NCBI RefSeq assembly: GCF_000759675.1
Contig: NZ_BAWM01000020.1
Span: 45,045-109,044, forward strand
Source of the DNA: Neobacillus niacini
Lineage (GTDB): Bacteria; Bacillota; Bacilli; Bacillales; Cytobacillaceae
Direction: 5' to 3'
DNA length: 64,000 nucleotides
In this document: positions 53,602 through 63,640 of the stretch, one piece after another
Numbering within the stretch: position 1 is the stretch's first letter
Layout: each line of letters opens with the position of its first letter
Program-made: the position numbers and the translations under genes
The notes under the pieces: model-generated
What the model was told of the DNA's origin: nothing
Databases searched by the model: none
Seen by the model: the letters and a program-made list of their open reading frames with translations, nothing else

Positions 53602-54171
53602 TTAGATTAAGCTTCCCACCGTAAAGCCCCTTCTCTGTTTAGTCTGAGGCGTATGGGTTTCTACCGTTGTAGCTGTTGATCGGTCTAAATGATCATGATC
53701 CTCATCGTGATGGGCATGTGGGTCTACATAATTGGTATCAAATCGACTATTAATTTCAATTAGCATTTGTTTTACCTGCTGATAATCCTTATACGAAACT
53801 TCCCTTAAGCTTTTTAACATCGTACTTCGCTCTTCATCCGTAAATCGAAAAAGGGCTAAATCTAAGTGTTCGACGAAATTATGTAAACCGAATTTTTCAA
53901 GATTAAGTTCTTGTAAAAGTCGATTAAATTCATTGTTGGTTGGGGAAAAATCTTTCTCGTCTTTTACTTGTTGAAATTTACTAATAAGCGGTATAAGTAC
54001 AACTAGACGGGATAAACGCTGTTCTTCTTCTTCATAAATATGGTGATAATACAGTCTCTCATGTTCGTCGGTGGCATTTTGAATGACCGGGTCAAGCATA
54101 TTCATAAATTTCTCGATCGCATCTTTGGTAGTCGTAAATATTTGAAAAAAAATCTTTAACTCTTCCTGCAC
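53602..54171 (-). CDS. IMEF cargo protein (iron-mineralising, encapsulin-associated)
   Basis: 189-aa helical, ferritin-like cargo protein. An acidic helix (YYHHIYEEEEQRL, residues ~41-53) could supply ferroxidase ligands. A flexible His/Asp-rich linker (150-163) leads to the C-terminal targeting peptide GFTVGSLI (182-189) that docks in the shell. GTG at 54171 is chosen because AGGAGG lies 8 nt upstream; the GTG at 54180 overlaps that site. First gene of the cargo-shell-ferredoxin operon. Confidence 0.92.
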   Translation of the reverse strand: MQEELKIFFQIFTTTKDAIEKFMNMLDPVIQNATDEHERLYYHHIYEEEEQRLSRLVVLIPLISKFQQVKDEKDFSPTNNEFNRLLQELNLEKFGLHNFVEHLDLALFRFTDEERSTMLKSLREVSYKDYQQVKQMLIEINSRFDTNYVDPHAHHDEDHDHLDRSTATTVETHTPQTKQRRGFTVGSLI

Positions 54172-54334
54172 TGCCTGCACCTCCTAATACTCACTACCTG
54201 TCATTATTGACGTAGAATTTCTTTTCTAAAACCTTAATGTTACAATCTTCTGAACAAATTGGTTTAGTGAATAACTCTGGTTGATTGATACATAATAACA
54301 ATGGCTAATATTAATCGATTAGGAGGAGAAGTAT

Positions 54335-55009
54335 ATGATGCAAAATCAGCAAGGTCAACAAGGACAAATGCATCAAAATATGCATGTCGGTAATGTGCCA
54401 TCGCAGCTTAATCATGGTGGACATGAGGTATTTGATTTACATGAAGTATTAGGAGCATCAATTGGTACATTAAATTCGTATTTGTTATTACGTCAACATG
54501 TAAAAGATCCTGAATTACTCGACATTCTTGACCGCCAATATAAATTTATGCAGGATGAATACAATATCACAGTGGAGTGTTTCAGGTCAGGACAAAATCC
54601 TTCCCATCCTACTTCTAGGTATGAAATGAAGCAAGGCAATGACTTCATCTACGGTATGAAGCCAACTCAGCCAAAAAAACCTTGGCAATCGGTGTCTGAG
54701 GTAAATGATGAATACATTTCAAGCTGTATGCTGGGCTCCTGCAAATCTGGCGCTTCGATGAAAACCATGGCAGCACTAGAAACAACCAATCCAGTTGTTC
54801 GCCGCGTGCTTGCTGATTCGGTACCTAATTGCATTGAAATGGGTTATGAACTTTCTATTTATCAAAATAAACATCATTACTATCAAGTGCCGCAGCTTGC
54901 AGAGACTGACATGAATCAGTACAGAAATGCATTCGCACCTGCACAAGGCCAAGCAACGGGACAACAAATGGGTCAAATGCACATGCCAAATAATAACCTA
55001 CCTCATTAA
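54335..55009 (+). CDS. Spore coat protein (CotF-like)
   Basis: 224-aa protein with a Gln/His/Met-rich N-terminus and a CotF-type helical domain (residues ~30-180: DLHEVLGASIGTLNSYLLLR, SSCMLGSCKSGASM). Ends in another Gln-rich tail. CotF-like proteins are spore coat components with a ferritin-like helical fold. AGGAGGAG precedes the ATG. It is divergent from the encapsulin operon, sharing a 163-bp intergenic region in which I cannot assign promoters. Confidence 0.85.
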   Translation: MMQNQQGQQGQMHQNMHVGNVPSQLNHGGHEVFDLHEVLGASIGTLNSYLLLRQHVKDPELLDILDRQYKFMQDEYNITVECFRSGQNPSHPTSRYEMKQGNDFIYGMKPTQPKKPWQSVSEVNDEYISSCMLGSCKSGASMKTMAALETTNPVVRRVLADSVPNCIEMGYELSIYQNKHHYYQVPQLAETDMNQYRNAFAPAQGQATGQQMGQMHMPNNNLPH

Positions 55010-55010
55010 C

Positions 55011-55049
55011 AAAAAAACGTTATCCTTTCAATAAGGATAACGTTTTTTT
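55011..55049 (+). terminator. Terminator after the CotF-like gene
   Basis: AAAAAAACGTTATCCTT and its complement pair over 17 bp with a 5-nt loop. The following 55050-55300 shows nothing else I can support. Confidence 0.93.
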
Positions 55050-55307
55050 TTACTATTAACTTAATCCCCGCATTTAGTAAAAATGCTTCTCCTCTTTTAG
55101 ACCTATGACTTTTTCCCCTTACGTAACGAATAGAACTTTTTTATTATTAGGAAGGCATGTCCCAAAAGTGCAAAATTTTTACAAATAGAAGGATCGTACT
55201 TGTTCTTAATTAGGCACAATGACACTCGTTTTCTTCTTTGAAATTTTTCTTGGGGAGATTCTGCTGTTTTTCGTAGTAAAAAATACTATATTACTAGGAA
55301 GGTGACC

Positions 55308-58300
55308 ATGTTGAAAAAGAAACCATTACGGAGTGCAAAGAAAATTTTAACATCATCTCTTGCTGTAACACTTCTTGTATTTCCATTCCTTTCATCAACT
55401 CAAGTAAATGCAGCACCGAAAACAGATAAAAATCCTGTTTTAGAACTTCGGCTCATGGAAACAACAGATCTACATACAAATCTACTAAGCTACGACTATT
55501 ACAAAAATGCAGAGTATCTAAAAGTTGGCTTAGCAAGTACAGCAGCTCTTGTAAAATCTGCTCGTGCTGAAGTAGAAAACAGTGTATTGGTTGATAATGG
55601 TGACTTAATTCAAGGAACTCCATTAGGAACGTATAAGGCAAAAATTGATCCACTTGAAGATGGAGAAGTTCACCCAGTATTTAAAGCGATGAACCGAATG
55701 GACTATGATATTGCTACATTAGGTAACCACGAGTTTAACTATGGTCTCGACTTTCTAGAAGAAGCATATGATGATGCGAATTTTCCTGTTGTCAATGCCA
55801 ACGTCTATGTAGATGATAATGACAATAATCCTGATAATGACCAAAATAAATTTACCCCTTTTAAAATCGTCAACAAAAAAGTCGTTGATGAAAAGGGGAA
55901 AAAACATGTTATAAAGGTTGGGTTTATCGGTTTTGCCCCTCCACAGATTAACGAGTGGGATAAAGCTAATCTAGATGGGAAAGTAATCACAAAAGGCATC
56001 GTAGAGACAGCAAAAAAATTCCTGCCGCAAATGAGAGAAGAGGGTGCCGATCTAATCGTTGCGATGACACACTCTGGCTTTAGCGGCAATAAGGAAAACA
56101 CAGAAGATGTCATTTATGCATTAAGTGAAGTCCCTGGAATCGATGCGATTACATTCTCGCATACACATAAATTATTCCCGGCAAAAACAGATGCAGCGCT
56201 TGATGGTTTATTTAAAGGTGCTGACGGTAAACCGCTTCCTGGTGTAGACAATGCGAAAGGAACCATAAACGGCGTTCCAGCGGTACAAGCTGGATACGGT
56301 GGCGGTTCATTAGGAATTATCGACCTTGACCTTGTAAAAGTAAAAGGTAAATGGTCTGTAGTAGATTCTCAATCTTCAACACGTGAGATTTCTTCGCCAA
56401 CACAAGTTAAGCCTGTTCAATCCATCGTTGATGCAGTTATGGCTGACCATGAAGCAACGATAAATTACGTAAATACTCCAATTGGAAAAACAACAGATGA
56501 CATTCACAGTTATTTCTCACTGGTACAAGATGATCCTTCCATCCAAGTAGTGACTAATGCACAAAAATGGTATGTCGAAAAGTACATTACCCAAAGCAAG
56601 CCGGAATATCAGGACCTGCCTATCCTTTCAGTTGGTGCTCCATTCAAGGCCGGCCGTAATGGTGTGGCCGAGTATACCGAAATCCAAGCAGGTGATTTAA
56701 CCATACGCAGTGCAGGAGACTTGTACTTGTATGACAATACATTGAAAGCGGTCAAAGTTAAAGGCTCAGTGGTTAAAGAGTGGATTGAAATGACTGCTGG
56801 GAAGTTCAATACCATTGACCCTAATAAAACAGAAGAACAACCATTATTAAATCCAGCGTTCCAAGTTTTTAACTTCGATGTCATTGATGGAGTTCAATAT
56901 CAAATTGATGTCACAGCTCCAGCAAAATATGATCCATCCGGAAATGTGATTAACCCAGAATCCAGCCGTGTGGTTAACTTGACTTATAACGGCCAGCCTG
57001 TGGATCCAAATCAAGACTTTATTGTTGTTACAAATAACTATCGTGCTGGCGGCGGCGGTAACTTCCCAGGAGTAAAAGGAAGCGAATTGGTCGTTGACTC
57101 TGCTGATGAAAACCGTCAAATTTTGATGGATTATATCACTGAGATGAAGGAAATCACTCCAACTGCTGATAATAACTGGTCAATTGCACCAATCCCTGGT
57201 GATGTGAACGTAACGTTTACTACCTCACCAGTTGCCAAGAAATATACCACTGAAGGCGGCAATATTTCCTATACTGGAAAAACAGATTCCGCTGGCTTTG
57301 GTATTTTTAAATTAGACATTGGTTTCACTCCTGTTAATATTCAGCTTCTTGGCTTAAACGATTTACACGGTCAGCTTGATACGGATACAAAATTAAAAAG
57401 AGATGGCCAAGATGTATTGGCTGGAAGTATGGAATACACAGCTGCTGCAATCAAGCAACGTGAAGCTACAAACGAAAATACACTTCTTGTCCACTCAGGT
57501 GATATGATTGGCGGAAGTCCGCTTGTTTCAGCATTGTTCCAAGATGAGCCAACTGTAGAGGTCATGGAAGCAATGGGCTTTGATGTCGGAACTCTTGGCA
57601 ACCATGAGTTTGACGAGGGAATTGCAGAATTACGCCGAATGATCAATGGTGGTGACCATCCAGCTGGAAAAGGTACTGAAGACTATGACGGAATGAATTT
57701 CCCAGTTATTGCAGCCAATGCTTTTGACAAATCAACAGGTGAATTAATTACAGGTGCACCATACGTAATTAAGGAAGTTGCTGGTCAAAAGATCGGATTT
57801 ATCGGTGTCGTTACACAAGAAACTCCTGATATGATAGTGACTAAAGGAAATGAAAATCTTCAAATTACTGACGAAGCAGAAGCAATTAACAAGTATACTG
57901 CAGAGTTAAAAGATCAAGGTATTGAAGCAATTGTAGTTTTAGCGCATAACCCTACTAGTCAAGAAGGCTATACAGATGGATTTGACGCTTCCAGAATTGC
58001 TGAAAAAGTAGATGATGAAGTAGATGTTATCTTTGCTGCTCATAACCATGTTTTCAATGATAAAGTAGTAGATAACAAGTTAATTGTTCAAGCATATTCC
58101 TATGGTTCGGCATTCTCTGATGTGGATCTAGTAATTAATCCTGAAACGGGAGAGATTGTAAAGAAAGAAGCAGAAGTGGTAACAGTATATCAAGCTGATT
58201 ACACGCCAGATCCTACTGTTTCAGCGATTATGAAAAAGTACCAAGATTTAGTGGCTCCAATGAAAGAGGAAGTAGTGGGTAGCTCTGCAACTACATTAGC

Positions 58301-58850
58301 TAAAGCATATCCGTCAACAGCTGGAGAGTTTGCTGATAATGGTCTTGGCAACTTAATTGCTGATGGAATGAAAGCAGCTATGAACACAGATTTTGCCCTA
58401 ATGAATGGCGGGGGTGTTCGTGCACAGCTTGACGCTGGTGAAGTAACATTCGGGGATTTATTCACCATTCAACCATTTGGGAATGTATTAAATAAAATTA
58501 ACCTAAGTGGTGCGGATTTAAAAGAAGTATTAAACAAGCAAATTACACCAAAAGGTCTTGACTATCATATTGCTGGGTTCAAGTACACATACACTTGGGA
58601 TGATACAGCAAAAACAGGTCAGGTTGTTGACATCTTTTTACCGGATGGAAGCAAAATTGACCCAGCCCAAGAGTATTCAGTTGTAGTAAACAATTACATG
58701 TATGGTAATGCCAGCTATGGTATTGGTGCCTTAGCAACGGGCTTAGAAGTAGGTCCTGAAGATCTACAAGCAACAGTTGACTATGTAAAAACACTACCAT
58801 CCCAATTTGAATACAAAGCAGAAGGTCGAATTCAAAAAGTAACACCTTAA
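55308..58850 (+). CDS. Secreted bifunctional cyclic-nucleotide phosphodiesterase / nucleotidase (YfkN-like)
   Basis: 1180-aa secreted enzyme with signal peptide (residues ~1-35) and two 5'-nucleotidase modules. Module 1 has LMETTDLHTN, DNGDLIQGTPLG, TLGNHEFNYG, SHTHK. Module 2 has LLGLNDLHGQLD, HSGDMIGGSPL, TLGNHEFDEG, AAHNHVF, then the C-terminal nucleotidase domain MNGGGVRAQLDAGEVTFGDL. It hydrolyses nucleotides and 2',3'-cyclic nucleotides to scavenge phosphate and nucleosides. Unlike longer YfkN proteins it has no LPxTG or membrane anchor, so it is probably released. Confidence 0.92.
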   Translation: MLKKKPLRSAKKILTSSLAVTLLVFPFLSSTQVNAAPKTDKNPVLELRLMETTDLHTNLLSYDYYKNAEYLKVGLASTAALVKSARAEVENSVLVDNGDLIQGTPLGTYKAKIDPLEDGEVHPVFKAMNRMDYDIATLGNHEFNYGLDFLEEAYDDANFPVVNANVYVDDNDNNPDNDQNKFTPFKIVNKKVVDEKGKKHVIKVGFIGFAPPQINEWDKANLDGKVITKGIVETAKKFLPQMREEGADLIVAMTHSGFSGNKENTEDVIYALSEVPGIDAITFSHTHKLFPAKTDAALDGLFKGADGKPLPGVDNAKGTINGVPAVQAGYGGGSLGIIDLDLVKVKGKWSVVDSQSSTREISSPTQVKPVQSIVDAVMADHEATINYVNTPIGKTTDDIHSYFSLVQDDPSIQVVTNAQKWYVEKYITQSKPEYQDLPILSVGAPFKAGRNGVAEYTEIQAGDLTIRSAGDLYLYDNTLKAVKVKGSVVKEWIEMTAGKFNTIDPNKTEEQPLLNPAFQVFNFDVIDGVQYQIDVTAPAKYDPSGNVINPESSRVVNLTYNGQPVDPNQDFIVVTNNYRAGGGGNFPGVKGSELVVDSADENRQILMDYITEMKEITPTADNNWSIAPIPGDVNVTFTTSPVAKKYTTEGGNISYTGKTDSAGFGIFKLDIGFTPVNIQLLGLNDLHGQLDTDTKLKRDGQDVLAGSMEYTAAAIKQREATNENTLLVHSGDMIGGSPLVSALFQDEPTVEVMEAMGFDVGTLGNHEFDEGIAELRRMINGGDHPAGKGTEDYDGMNFPVIAANAFDKSTGELITGAPYVIKEVAGQKIGFIGVVTQETPDMIVTKGNENLQITDEAEAINKYTAELKDQGIEAIVVLAHNPTSQEGYTDGFDASRIAEKVDDEVDVIFAAHNHVFNDKVVDNKLIVQAYSYGSAFSDVDLVINPETGEIVKKEAEVVTVYQADYTPDPTVSAIMKKYQDLVAPMKEEVVGSSATTLAKAYPSTAGEFADNGLGNLIADGMKAAMNTDFALMNGGGVRAQLDAGEVTFGDLFTIQPFGNVLNKINLSGADLKEVLNKQITPKGLDYHIAGFKYTYTWDDTAKTGQVVDIFLPDGSKIDPAQEYSVVVNNYMYGNASYGIGALATGLEVGPEDLQATVDYVKTLPSQFEYKAEGRIQKVTP

Positions 58851-58863
58851 TAGTTTTAAACTG

Positions 58864-58898
58864 CAGCCTAACAAAGGAAATTTCTCTTTGTTAGGCTG
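58864..58898 (+). terminator. Terminator after the nucleotidase gene
   Basis: CAGCCTAACAAAG and CTTTGTTAGGCTG, a perfect 13-bp stem with a 9-nt loop, then ATTTTC. Confidence 0.88.
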
Positions 58899-58934
58899 AT
58901 TTTCATTTTACTGAATACTTTTTTAAAAATAAAA

Positions 58935-58958
58935 AAGACCAGTATTTCTACTGATCTT
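58935..58958 (-). terminator. Terminator after tmRNA
   Basis: AAGACCAGTA and TACTGATCTT pair with one mismatch; a U run follows on the minus strand, 18 nt after the tmRNA CCA end. Confidence 0.88.
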
Positions 58959-58975
58959 GTTATCCACCTTATGTA

Positions 58976-59334
58976 TGGTGGAGACGGCGGGAATCGAACC
59001 CGCGTCCAAAGATATCGGCACTTAAGCTTCTACGAGTGTAGTCGACATATTGGCGCTTCGCTGATCCTTTTGCCTATCGACAGGCGGCCGGTCAGCTAGT
59101 CTGGTTGTTCTCTTCCTTCGCCCTCAGACGGTGGACTCCGGCGTAGCCTACTTAGAGTGAGTCCGCTACCCTACCACATAGGCGATGGAGGGGCGAACAG
59201 CTATGCAGTATTAAGCTGCGAAAGCTAGGTTGTTGTTAGTTTTGCCAGTTATAGGCGTTGACGTTTTAACGAGGCCGATCCCCTCGACTCGCAACCCAAG
59301 CTCGAACTACCCCTGTCGAATCCGTAGCGCCCCC
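58976..59334 (-). ncRNA. ssrA: Transfer-messenger RNA (tmRNA)
   Basis: 359-nt tmRNA that rescues stalled ribosomes. The 5' end GGGGGCGCTACGGATTCGAC and the 3' end with GGTTCGATTCCCGCC and encoded CCA form the tRNA-like part. The tag frame (59246-59211) reads GKTNNNLAFAA then TAA, giving tag AGKTNNNLAFAA with the resume alanine. It is encoded just downstream of smpB, its protein partner. Confidence 0.98.
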
Positions 59335-59481
59335 ATTATAAAATGTGCTGAAATCTAGTTAAAGATTTTAGCAAGCGTTAGGATGCTCAACAATAGTTTG
59401 AGCAAAAGTTTCCGTCGCGTTTCTCAGCGACAAACTTATTATAACACACTGAGCAAATTTTTCAATTGTAATTATTTGTAA

Positions 59482-59949
59482 TTACATCTTTTGTCGATCA
59501 CGGAATGCTCGCTCAATATCACGTTTTGCCTCTTTTTGCTTCAGAACTTCACGTTTATCATAATTCTTTTTACCCTTTGCTAGTCCTAATAATACCTTTG
59601 CAAATCCATTTTTCAGATAAATTTTTAATGGTATTAGTGCATAGCCTGCTTCCCTTGTTTCTCCAAAAAGCTTATTTATTTCGCGCTTATGGAGCAAAAG
59701 CTTTCTTTGACGCAATGGATCGTGATTATAGCGATTCCCTTGCTCATACGGACTTACATGCGCATTTAACAAATGCATTTCACCATTATGGATCCTTGCA
59801 TAGGAATCCTTTAAATTCACTTTTCCAGCACGAATGGACTTGATTTCTGTTCCTTGAAGAACAATTCCAGCCTCGTATGTTTCTTCTATAAAGTAATCAT
59901 GGTATGCTTTTTTATTTTGTGCAACCACTTTCCCTATACCTTTTGGCAT
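59482..59949 (-). CDS. smpB: SsrA-binding protein SmpB
   Basis: 155-aa tmRNA partner that delivers it to stalled ribosomes. The family core [33 protein letters not shown] segment is at residues ~25-55 (cited motif: [11 protein letters not shown]). The basic C-terminal tail [19 protein letters not shown] that reads the mRNA channel is present. ATG at 59949 has GAGGTG upstream. Located between rnr and ssrA, the usual Bacillus order. Confidence 0.97.
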   Translation of the reverse strand: MPKGIGKVVAQNKKAYHDYFIEETYEAGIVLQGTEIKSIRAGKVNLKDSYARIHNGEMHLLNAHVSPYEQGNRYNHDPLRQRKLLLHKREINKLFGETREAGYALIPLKIYLKNGFAKVLLGLAKGKKNYDKREVLKQKEAKRDIERAFRDRQKM

Positions 59950-60005
59950 GTCTCTCACCTCGTTATGGGTTAATTTTAGCAGAAAACGTTATTCATAACA
60001 ATTGA

Positions 60006-60033
60006 AAGAGAGCCTCTAAAAAGGCCCTCTCCT
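60006..60033 (-). terminator. Hairpin after rnr
   Basis: GAGAGCCT-type arm pairs with GGCCCTCTC; the minus-strand tail is only moderately U-rich, so some readthrough into smpB is likely. Confidence 0.7.
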
Positions 60034-60036
60034 AAA

Positions 60037-62379
60037 TTATCTTTTCTTATTTTTCCGTTTGGTGCTTTTGTTCTTAGGGACATTATCGTAAAACTTCTTT
60101 TTCTTTCTCGTACTGCCTTGACCAGTACCTTCTGACTTTTGACCTCCGCGTCCTTCTTGAGCTTTATTGCGGCGCGGCTTTTTCGTATCGCTGCCTGTTT
60201 TGAACACCCTAGTAGTCTCTGTACGCTCGCGGCGGGTCCCTTTCATGCCGACGATTTCAAAGTCGATGGAACGTTCATCCTTATTGACTTTTACTACTCT
60301 AACAGTAATTTCATCACCGATTCGGAACACATTCCCTGTCCGTTCGCCAATCATCGCAAAATGGCGCTCGTCAAAACGATAGTAATCATCCGTCAAATAA
60401 CTGACATGAACGAGACCTTCGATCGTATTTGGCAGTTCGACAAACATCCCAAAATTGGTGACTGAGCTGATGATACCGTCGTATTCTTCACCAATTTTGT
60501 CTTCCATATATTCAGCTTTCTTTAGTTCATCCGTTTCACGTTCTGCGTCAACAGCTCTACGCTCCATCTTTGATGAATGCTGAGCAATTTCCGGTAATCT
60601 TGCATTCCATTTTTCCCTTGTTGTCTCATCGAGCTTTCCTTCAATTAGATACGTCCGGATCAAACGATGAACAATAGTATCTGGATATCGGCGAATTGGC
60701 GATGTGAAATGAGTATAAAACTCTGTCGATAGACCAAAGTGTCCTAGGCTTTCTGGATCGTATTTCGCCTGCTGCATGGACCTGAGCATAACGGTCGAAA
60801 TAACCATCTCTTCCGGCTTACCCTGAACTTCTTCAATAATTTCCTGCAGGGCTCTTGGATGAACGTCATTCGCCGTTCCTTTGACAATGTATCCAAAATT
60901 GGTGATAAACTCAAAAAATCTTCTTAGCTTATCTTCTTTCGGATCTTCGTGGATTCGGTAAATAAACGGAACTTCCATCCAGTGAAAATGCTCTGCAACT
61001 GTTTCATTAGCAGCAAGCATGAATTCTTCAATTAACCTTTCAGCTATAGAACGCTCGCGCAGAACAACATCAACAGGTTTACTATCATCATCCACCAAGA
61101 CCTTTGATTCTTTAAAATCAAAATCAATAGCACCGCGCTTCATTCTTTTTTCACGAAGAACTTGAGCTAGTTCTTCCATTAATTCAAACATCGGCACAAG
61201 TGAATCGTAGCGACTCCTTGTTTCTTCATCTTTATCAACTAAAATCTTATTTACATCATGATAGGTCATCCGCTCAGTCGTTTTAATGACACTTTGAAAA
61301 ATCTCATGATTAACCACTTGACCTTCACTGTTGATTTCCATATCACAAGACAATACTAACCGATCAACTTGTGGGTTTAAAGAACAAATACCATTGGATA
61401 AACGGTGGGGGATCATCGGAATAACCCTGTCGACTAAATAAACACTGGTTGCCCGTTCTTCCGCCTCAAGGTCAATTGGCGTTCCTTCTTTCACATAATA
61501 GCTGACATCTGCAATATGTACGCCAAGCTTATAATTGCCATTTTCAAGCTTGGTCACAGTAACCGCATCATCAAGGTCTTTCGCGTCAGCTCCATCTATA
61601 GTGACAATCGTTTCATTTCGTAGATCACGGCGGTTCGCCAATTCGCTTTCATCGATAGTATCAGGGGTCTCATTTGCCTGCTTTAATACTTCATCTGGAA
61701 ATGCCATCGGCAGACCATGCTTATGAATAACAGAGAGAATATCCACACCAGGATCATTTTTATGTCCAAGAACCGTAATAACTTCTCCTTCAGCACTCTT
61801 CCTGCCTTCTGGATAGGTCGTTAATTTGACGACAACTTTATGTCCTTCTACCGCACCTTTTGATGCTGATTTGGGAATAAAAATATCACTAGCAAACTTC
61901 TTATCATCTGGAATCACAAAACCAAAGCTTTTGCTTTCTACATAGGTACCAACAATTTGTTGTACTCCACGCTCAAGAATGCGAATAATGCTGCCTTCCC
62001 TGCGCTGACCAGAGCTTTCTGATGATATACGGGCAAGTACGGTATCTCCATGCATTGCCGTATTAGTTTCATTTGGTGGAATAAAAATATCGTCCATTCC
62101 TGGCTCATCTGGTATCACAAAAGCGAATCCTTTAGCATGACCCGTTAATTTCCCACGAATAAGGTTCATTTTTTGCGGCAAACCATAGCGGTTGCTGCGA
62201 GTACGAACTACAAGCCCTTTTTCTTCCATTTGAACAAGCGCTTTTACAAACTCCTTAAAATCACTCGAATCTGAAATACCAAATGCCTCTTCCAGCTCTT
62301 GGACTGTTAAAGGTTTGTAAGCCTCATCTTTCATATATTGTAATAGTTTATCAACGTGCAGTTGAATATTATCTTCCAA
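60037..62379 (-). CDS. rnr: Ribonuclease R
   Basis: 780-aa 3'-5' exoribonuclease that degrades structured RNA. Domains in order: winged helix (~1-65), two cold-shock domains (~70-225), the RNB catalytic domain ([14 protein letters not shown] with the metal-binding aspartates near 265-278), an S1 domain (~620-710: [19 protein letters not shown]), and a Lys/Arg-rich tail. It works with tmRNA-SmpB in clearing non-stop mRNAs, consistent with the gene neighbourhood. Confidence 0.97.
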   Translation of the reverse strand: MEDNIQLHVDKLLQYMKDEAYKPLTVQELEEAFGISDSSDFKEFVKALVQMEEKGLVVRTRSNRYGLPQKMNLIRGKLTGHAKGFAFVIPDEPGMDDIFIPPNETNTAMHGDTVLARISSESSGQRREGSIIRILERGVQQIVGTYVESKSFGFVIPDDKKFASDIFIPKSASKGAVEGHKVVVKLTTYPEGRKSAEGEVITVLGHKNDPGVDILSVIHKHGLPMAFPDEVLKQANETPDTIDESELANRRDLRNETIVTIDGADAKDLDDAVTVTKLENGNYKLGVHIADVSYYVKEGTPIDLEAEERATSVYLVDRVIPMIPHRLSNGICSLNPQVDRLVLSCDMEINSEGQVVNHEIFQSVIKTTERMTYHDVNKILVDKDEETRSRYDSLVPMFELMEELAQVLREKRMKRGAIDFDFKESKVLVDDDSKPVDVVLRERSIAERLIEEFMLAANETVAEHFHWMEVPFIYRIHEDPKEDKLRRFFEFITNFGYIVKGTANDVHPRALQEIIEEVQGKPEEMVISTVMLRSMQQAKYDPESLGHFGLSTEFYTHFTSPIRRYPDTIVHRLIRTYLIEGKLDETTREKWNARLPEIAQHSSKMERRAVDAERETDELKKAEYMEDKIGEEYDGIISSVTNFGMFVELPNTIEGLVHVSYLTDDYYRFDERHFAMIGERTGNVFRIGDEITVRVVKVNKDERSIDFEIVGMKGTRRERTETTRVFKTGSDTKKPRRNKAQEGRGGQKSEGTGQGSTRKKKKFYDNVPKNKSTKRKNKKR

Positions 62380-62399
62380 TAAAATCCCTCCTCAAAGGA

Positions 62400-63146
62400 T
62401 TAGTTCTGCCAATCTAATTTTTCTAAAAAGGCGTAAATATCTTCATGAAGCTGATCACGTTCTTTATCTAACGTGATAACATGTCCTGATTCCTCATACC
62501 ATTTTATTTCCTTCATTACAGACTCTACTTCATTGTAAATTATGTTTGCACTTTCTGTGTTTATCATTTTGTCATGACTAGCTTGAACGACAAATGTTGG
62601 AGCATAGATCATATCAACATGATTACGGACGTCAGAAATTAATGATTGAAGCTCTTTTAAGGTCTTCATCGGCGTTTTCGCAAACTCATTCATTTCCAAT
62701 TCGATTTGTTCTTCGGTTTTCCCTTCCCGTACCTTATATTCACGGGCGTACTCGAGAATTCCTTGATACATCACTTCTTCACTTTTTATATACATAGGTG
62801 CACACATCGGAACAATACCTTTTATAGGTACAGTGTAACCCAATTTTAAGGAAAATACGCCGCCAAGCGAAAGTCCTCCAACTGCAATTTCTGCATGTCC
62901 TTGATTTTTCAAAAAATTATAGCCATTTATGACGTCCTGCCACCAATCTGCTGGACCAGTATGCACAAGTTCCTCTGGGGGGACTCCATGCCCTTTGTAG
63001 TGAGGGGCATGACAGGTATAGCCCTTTTTTTCTAAAAAGCGTCCCAACATCCGAACATCAGCCGAATTACCTGTAAATCCATGAAGCAATAGAATCGCTC
63101 GTTTTCCTCCTTTAAAGGTAAAAGGCTTCGGTGTAGCAATTTTCAT
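62400..63146 (-). CDS. Carboxylesterase (Est/YvaK-like)
   Basis: 248-aa alpha/beta hydrolase, close in pattern to Bacillus/Geobacillus carboxylesterase Est30. Oxyanion-hole motif LLHGFTGN lies near residues 20-27, nucleophile Ser93 is in GGLSLGG, Asp in QASHDKMIN and His in ESGHVITLD. It cleaves short-chain esters. ATG at 63146 has AAGGAG upstream; the in-frame upstream extension is not family-like. Position between secG and rnr matches B. subtilis yvaK. Confidence 0.92.
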   Translation of the reverse strand: MKIATPKPFTFKGGKRAILLLHGFTGNSADVRMLGRFLEKKGYTCHAPHYKGHGVPPEELVHTGPADWWQDVINGYNFLKNQGHAEIAVGGLSLGGVFSLKLGYTVPIKGIVPMCAPMYIKSEEVMYQGILEYAREYKVREGKTEEQIELEMNEFAKTPMKTLKELQSLISDVRNHVDMIYAPTFVVQASHDKMINTESANIIYNEVESVMKEIKWYEESGHVITLDKERDQLHEDIYAFLEKLDWQN

Positions 63147-63246
63147 AGTAAAAACTCCTTCAACTCTAATCAAAATCCATTATCTTAGTTTAAGCAAACT
63201 AATGGGTAACATTCCAGAAAAAAGCCTTCGATTTTTGTGCATTAAA

Positions 63247-63272
63247 AAAAACCTGACATAAACCAGGTTTTT
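63247..63272 (-). terminator. Terminator after secG
   Basis: AAAAACCTG and CAGGTTTTT stem with an 8-nt loop; U run on the minus strand. Confidence 0.85.
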
Positions 63273-63284
63273 GAGCATTCTTTA

Positions 63285-63518
63285 TTAAACTTCGAAGTAT
63301 GCAACTAAGATTGCAAGAATAATGAAAAGAACTGCTAATACTACAGTAATACGATGTAGAATCAAATCAAGTCCACGTGCTTTTTGCTTACCGAATAATG
63401 TTTCTGCACCACCTGAAATGGCACCAGATAATCCAGCACTTTTACCTGATTGCAATAAAACAACAAGAATAAGTCCAATACTAACGATTACTAATAATGT
63501 AACAACCAATGCATGCAT
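63285..63518 (-). CDS. secG: Preprotein translocase subunit SecG
   Basis: 77-aa small subunit of the SecYEG channel: two hydrophobic helices (residues ~3-24 and ~53-74) separated by the conserved loop [22 protein letters not shown] at 63518 has AGGAGGTGG upstream. It starts the secG-est-rnr-smpB-ssrA cluster. Confidence 0.96.
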   Translation of the reverse strand: MHALVVTLLVIVSIGLILVVLLQSGKSAGLSGAISGGAETLFGKQKARGLDLILHRITVVLAVLFIILAILVAYFEV

Positions 63519-63640
63519 GTAAGCCACCTCCTGTTTGTTCGTACATTTCACAGTATTTTAAATGTACCATATTATTGCCCTTTTAACAATACTAGTGTTT
63601 GTGTCAGCCTATAGGAATTTACCTAAAGATGGATGAGACC

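Noticed and set aside
59335..59340. TATAAT directly before tmRNA as its -10
   Set aside because: It abuts the mature 5' end, so transcription would start inside the mature RNA; the true promoter must be further upstream.
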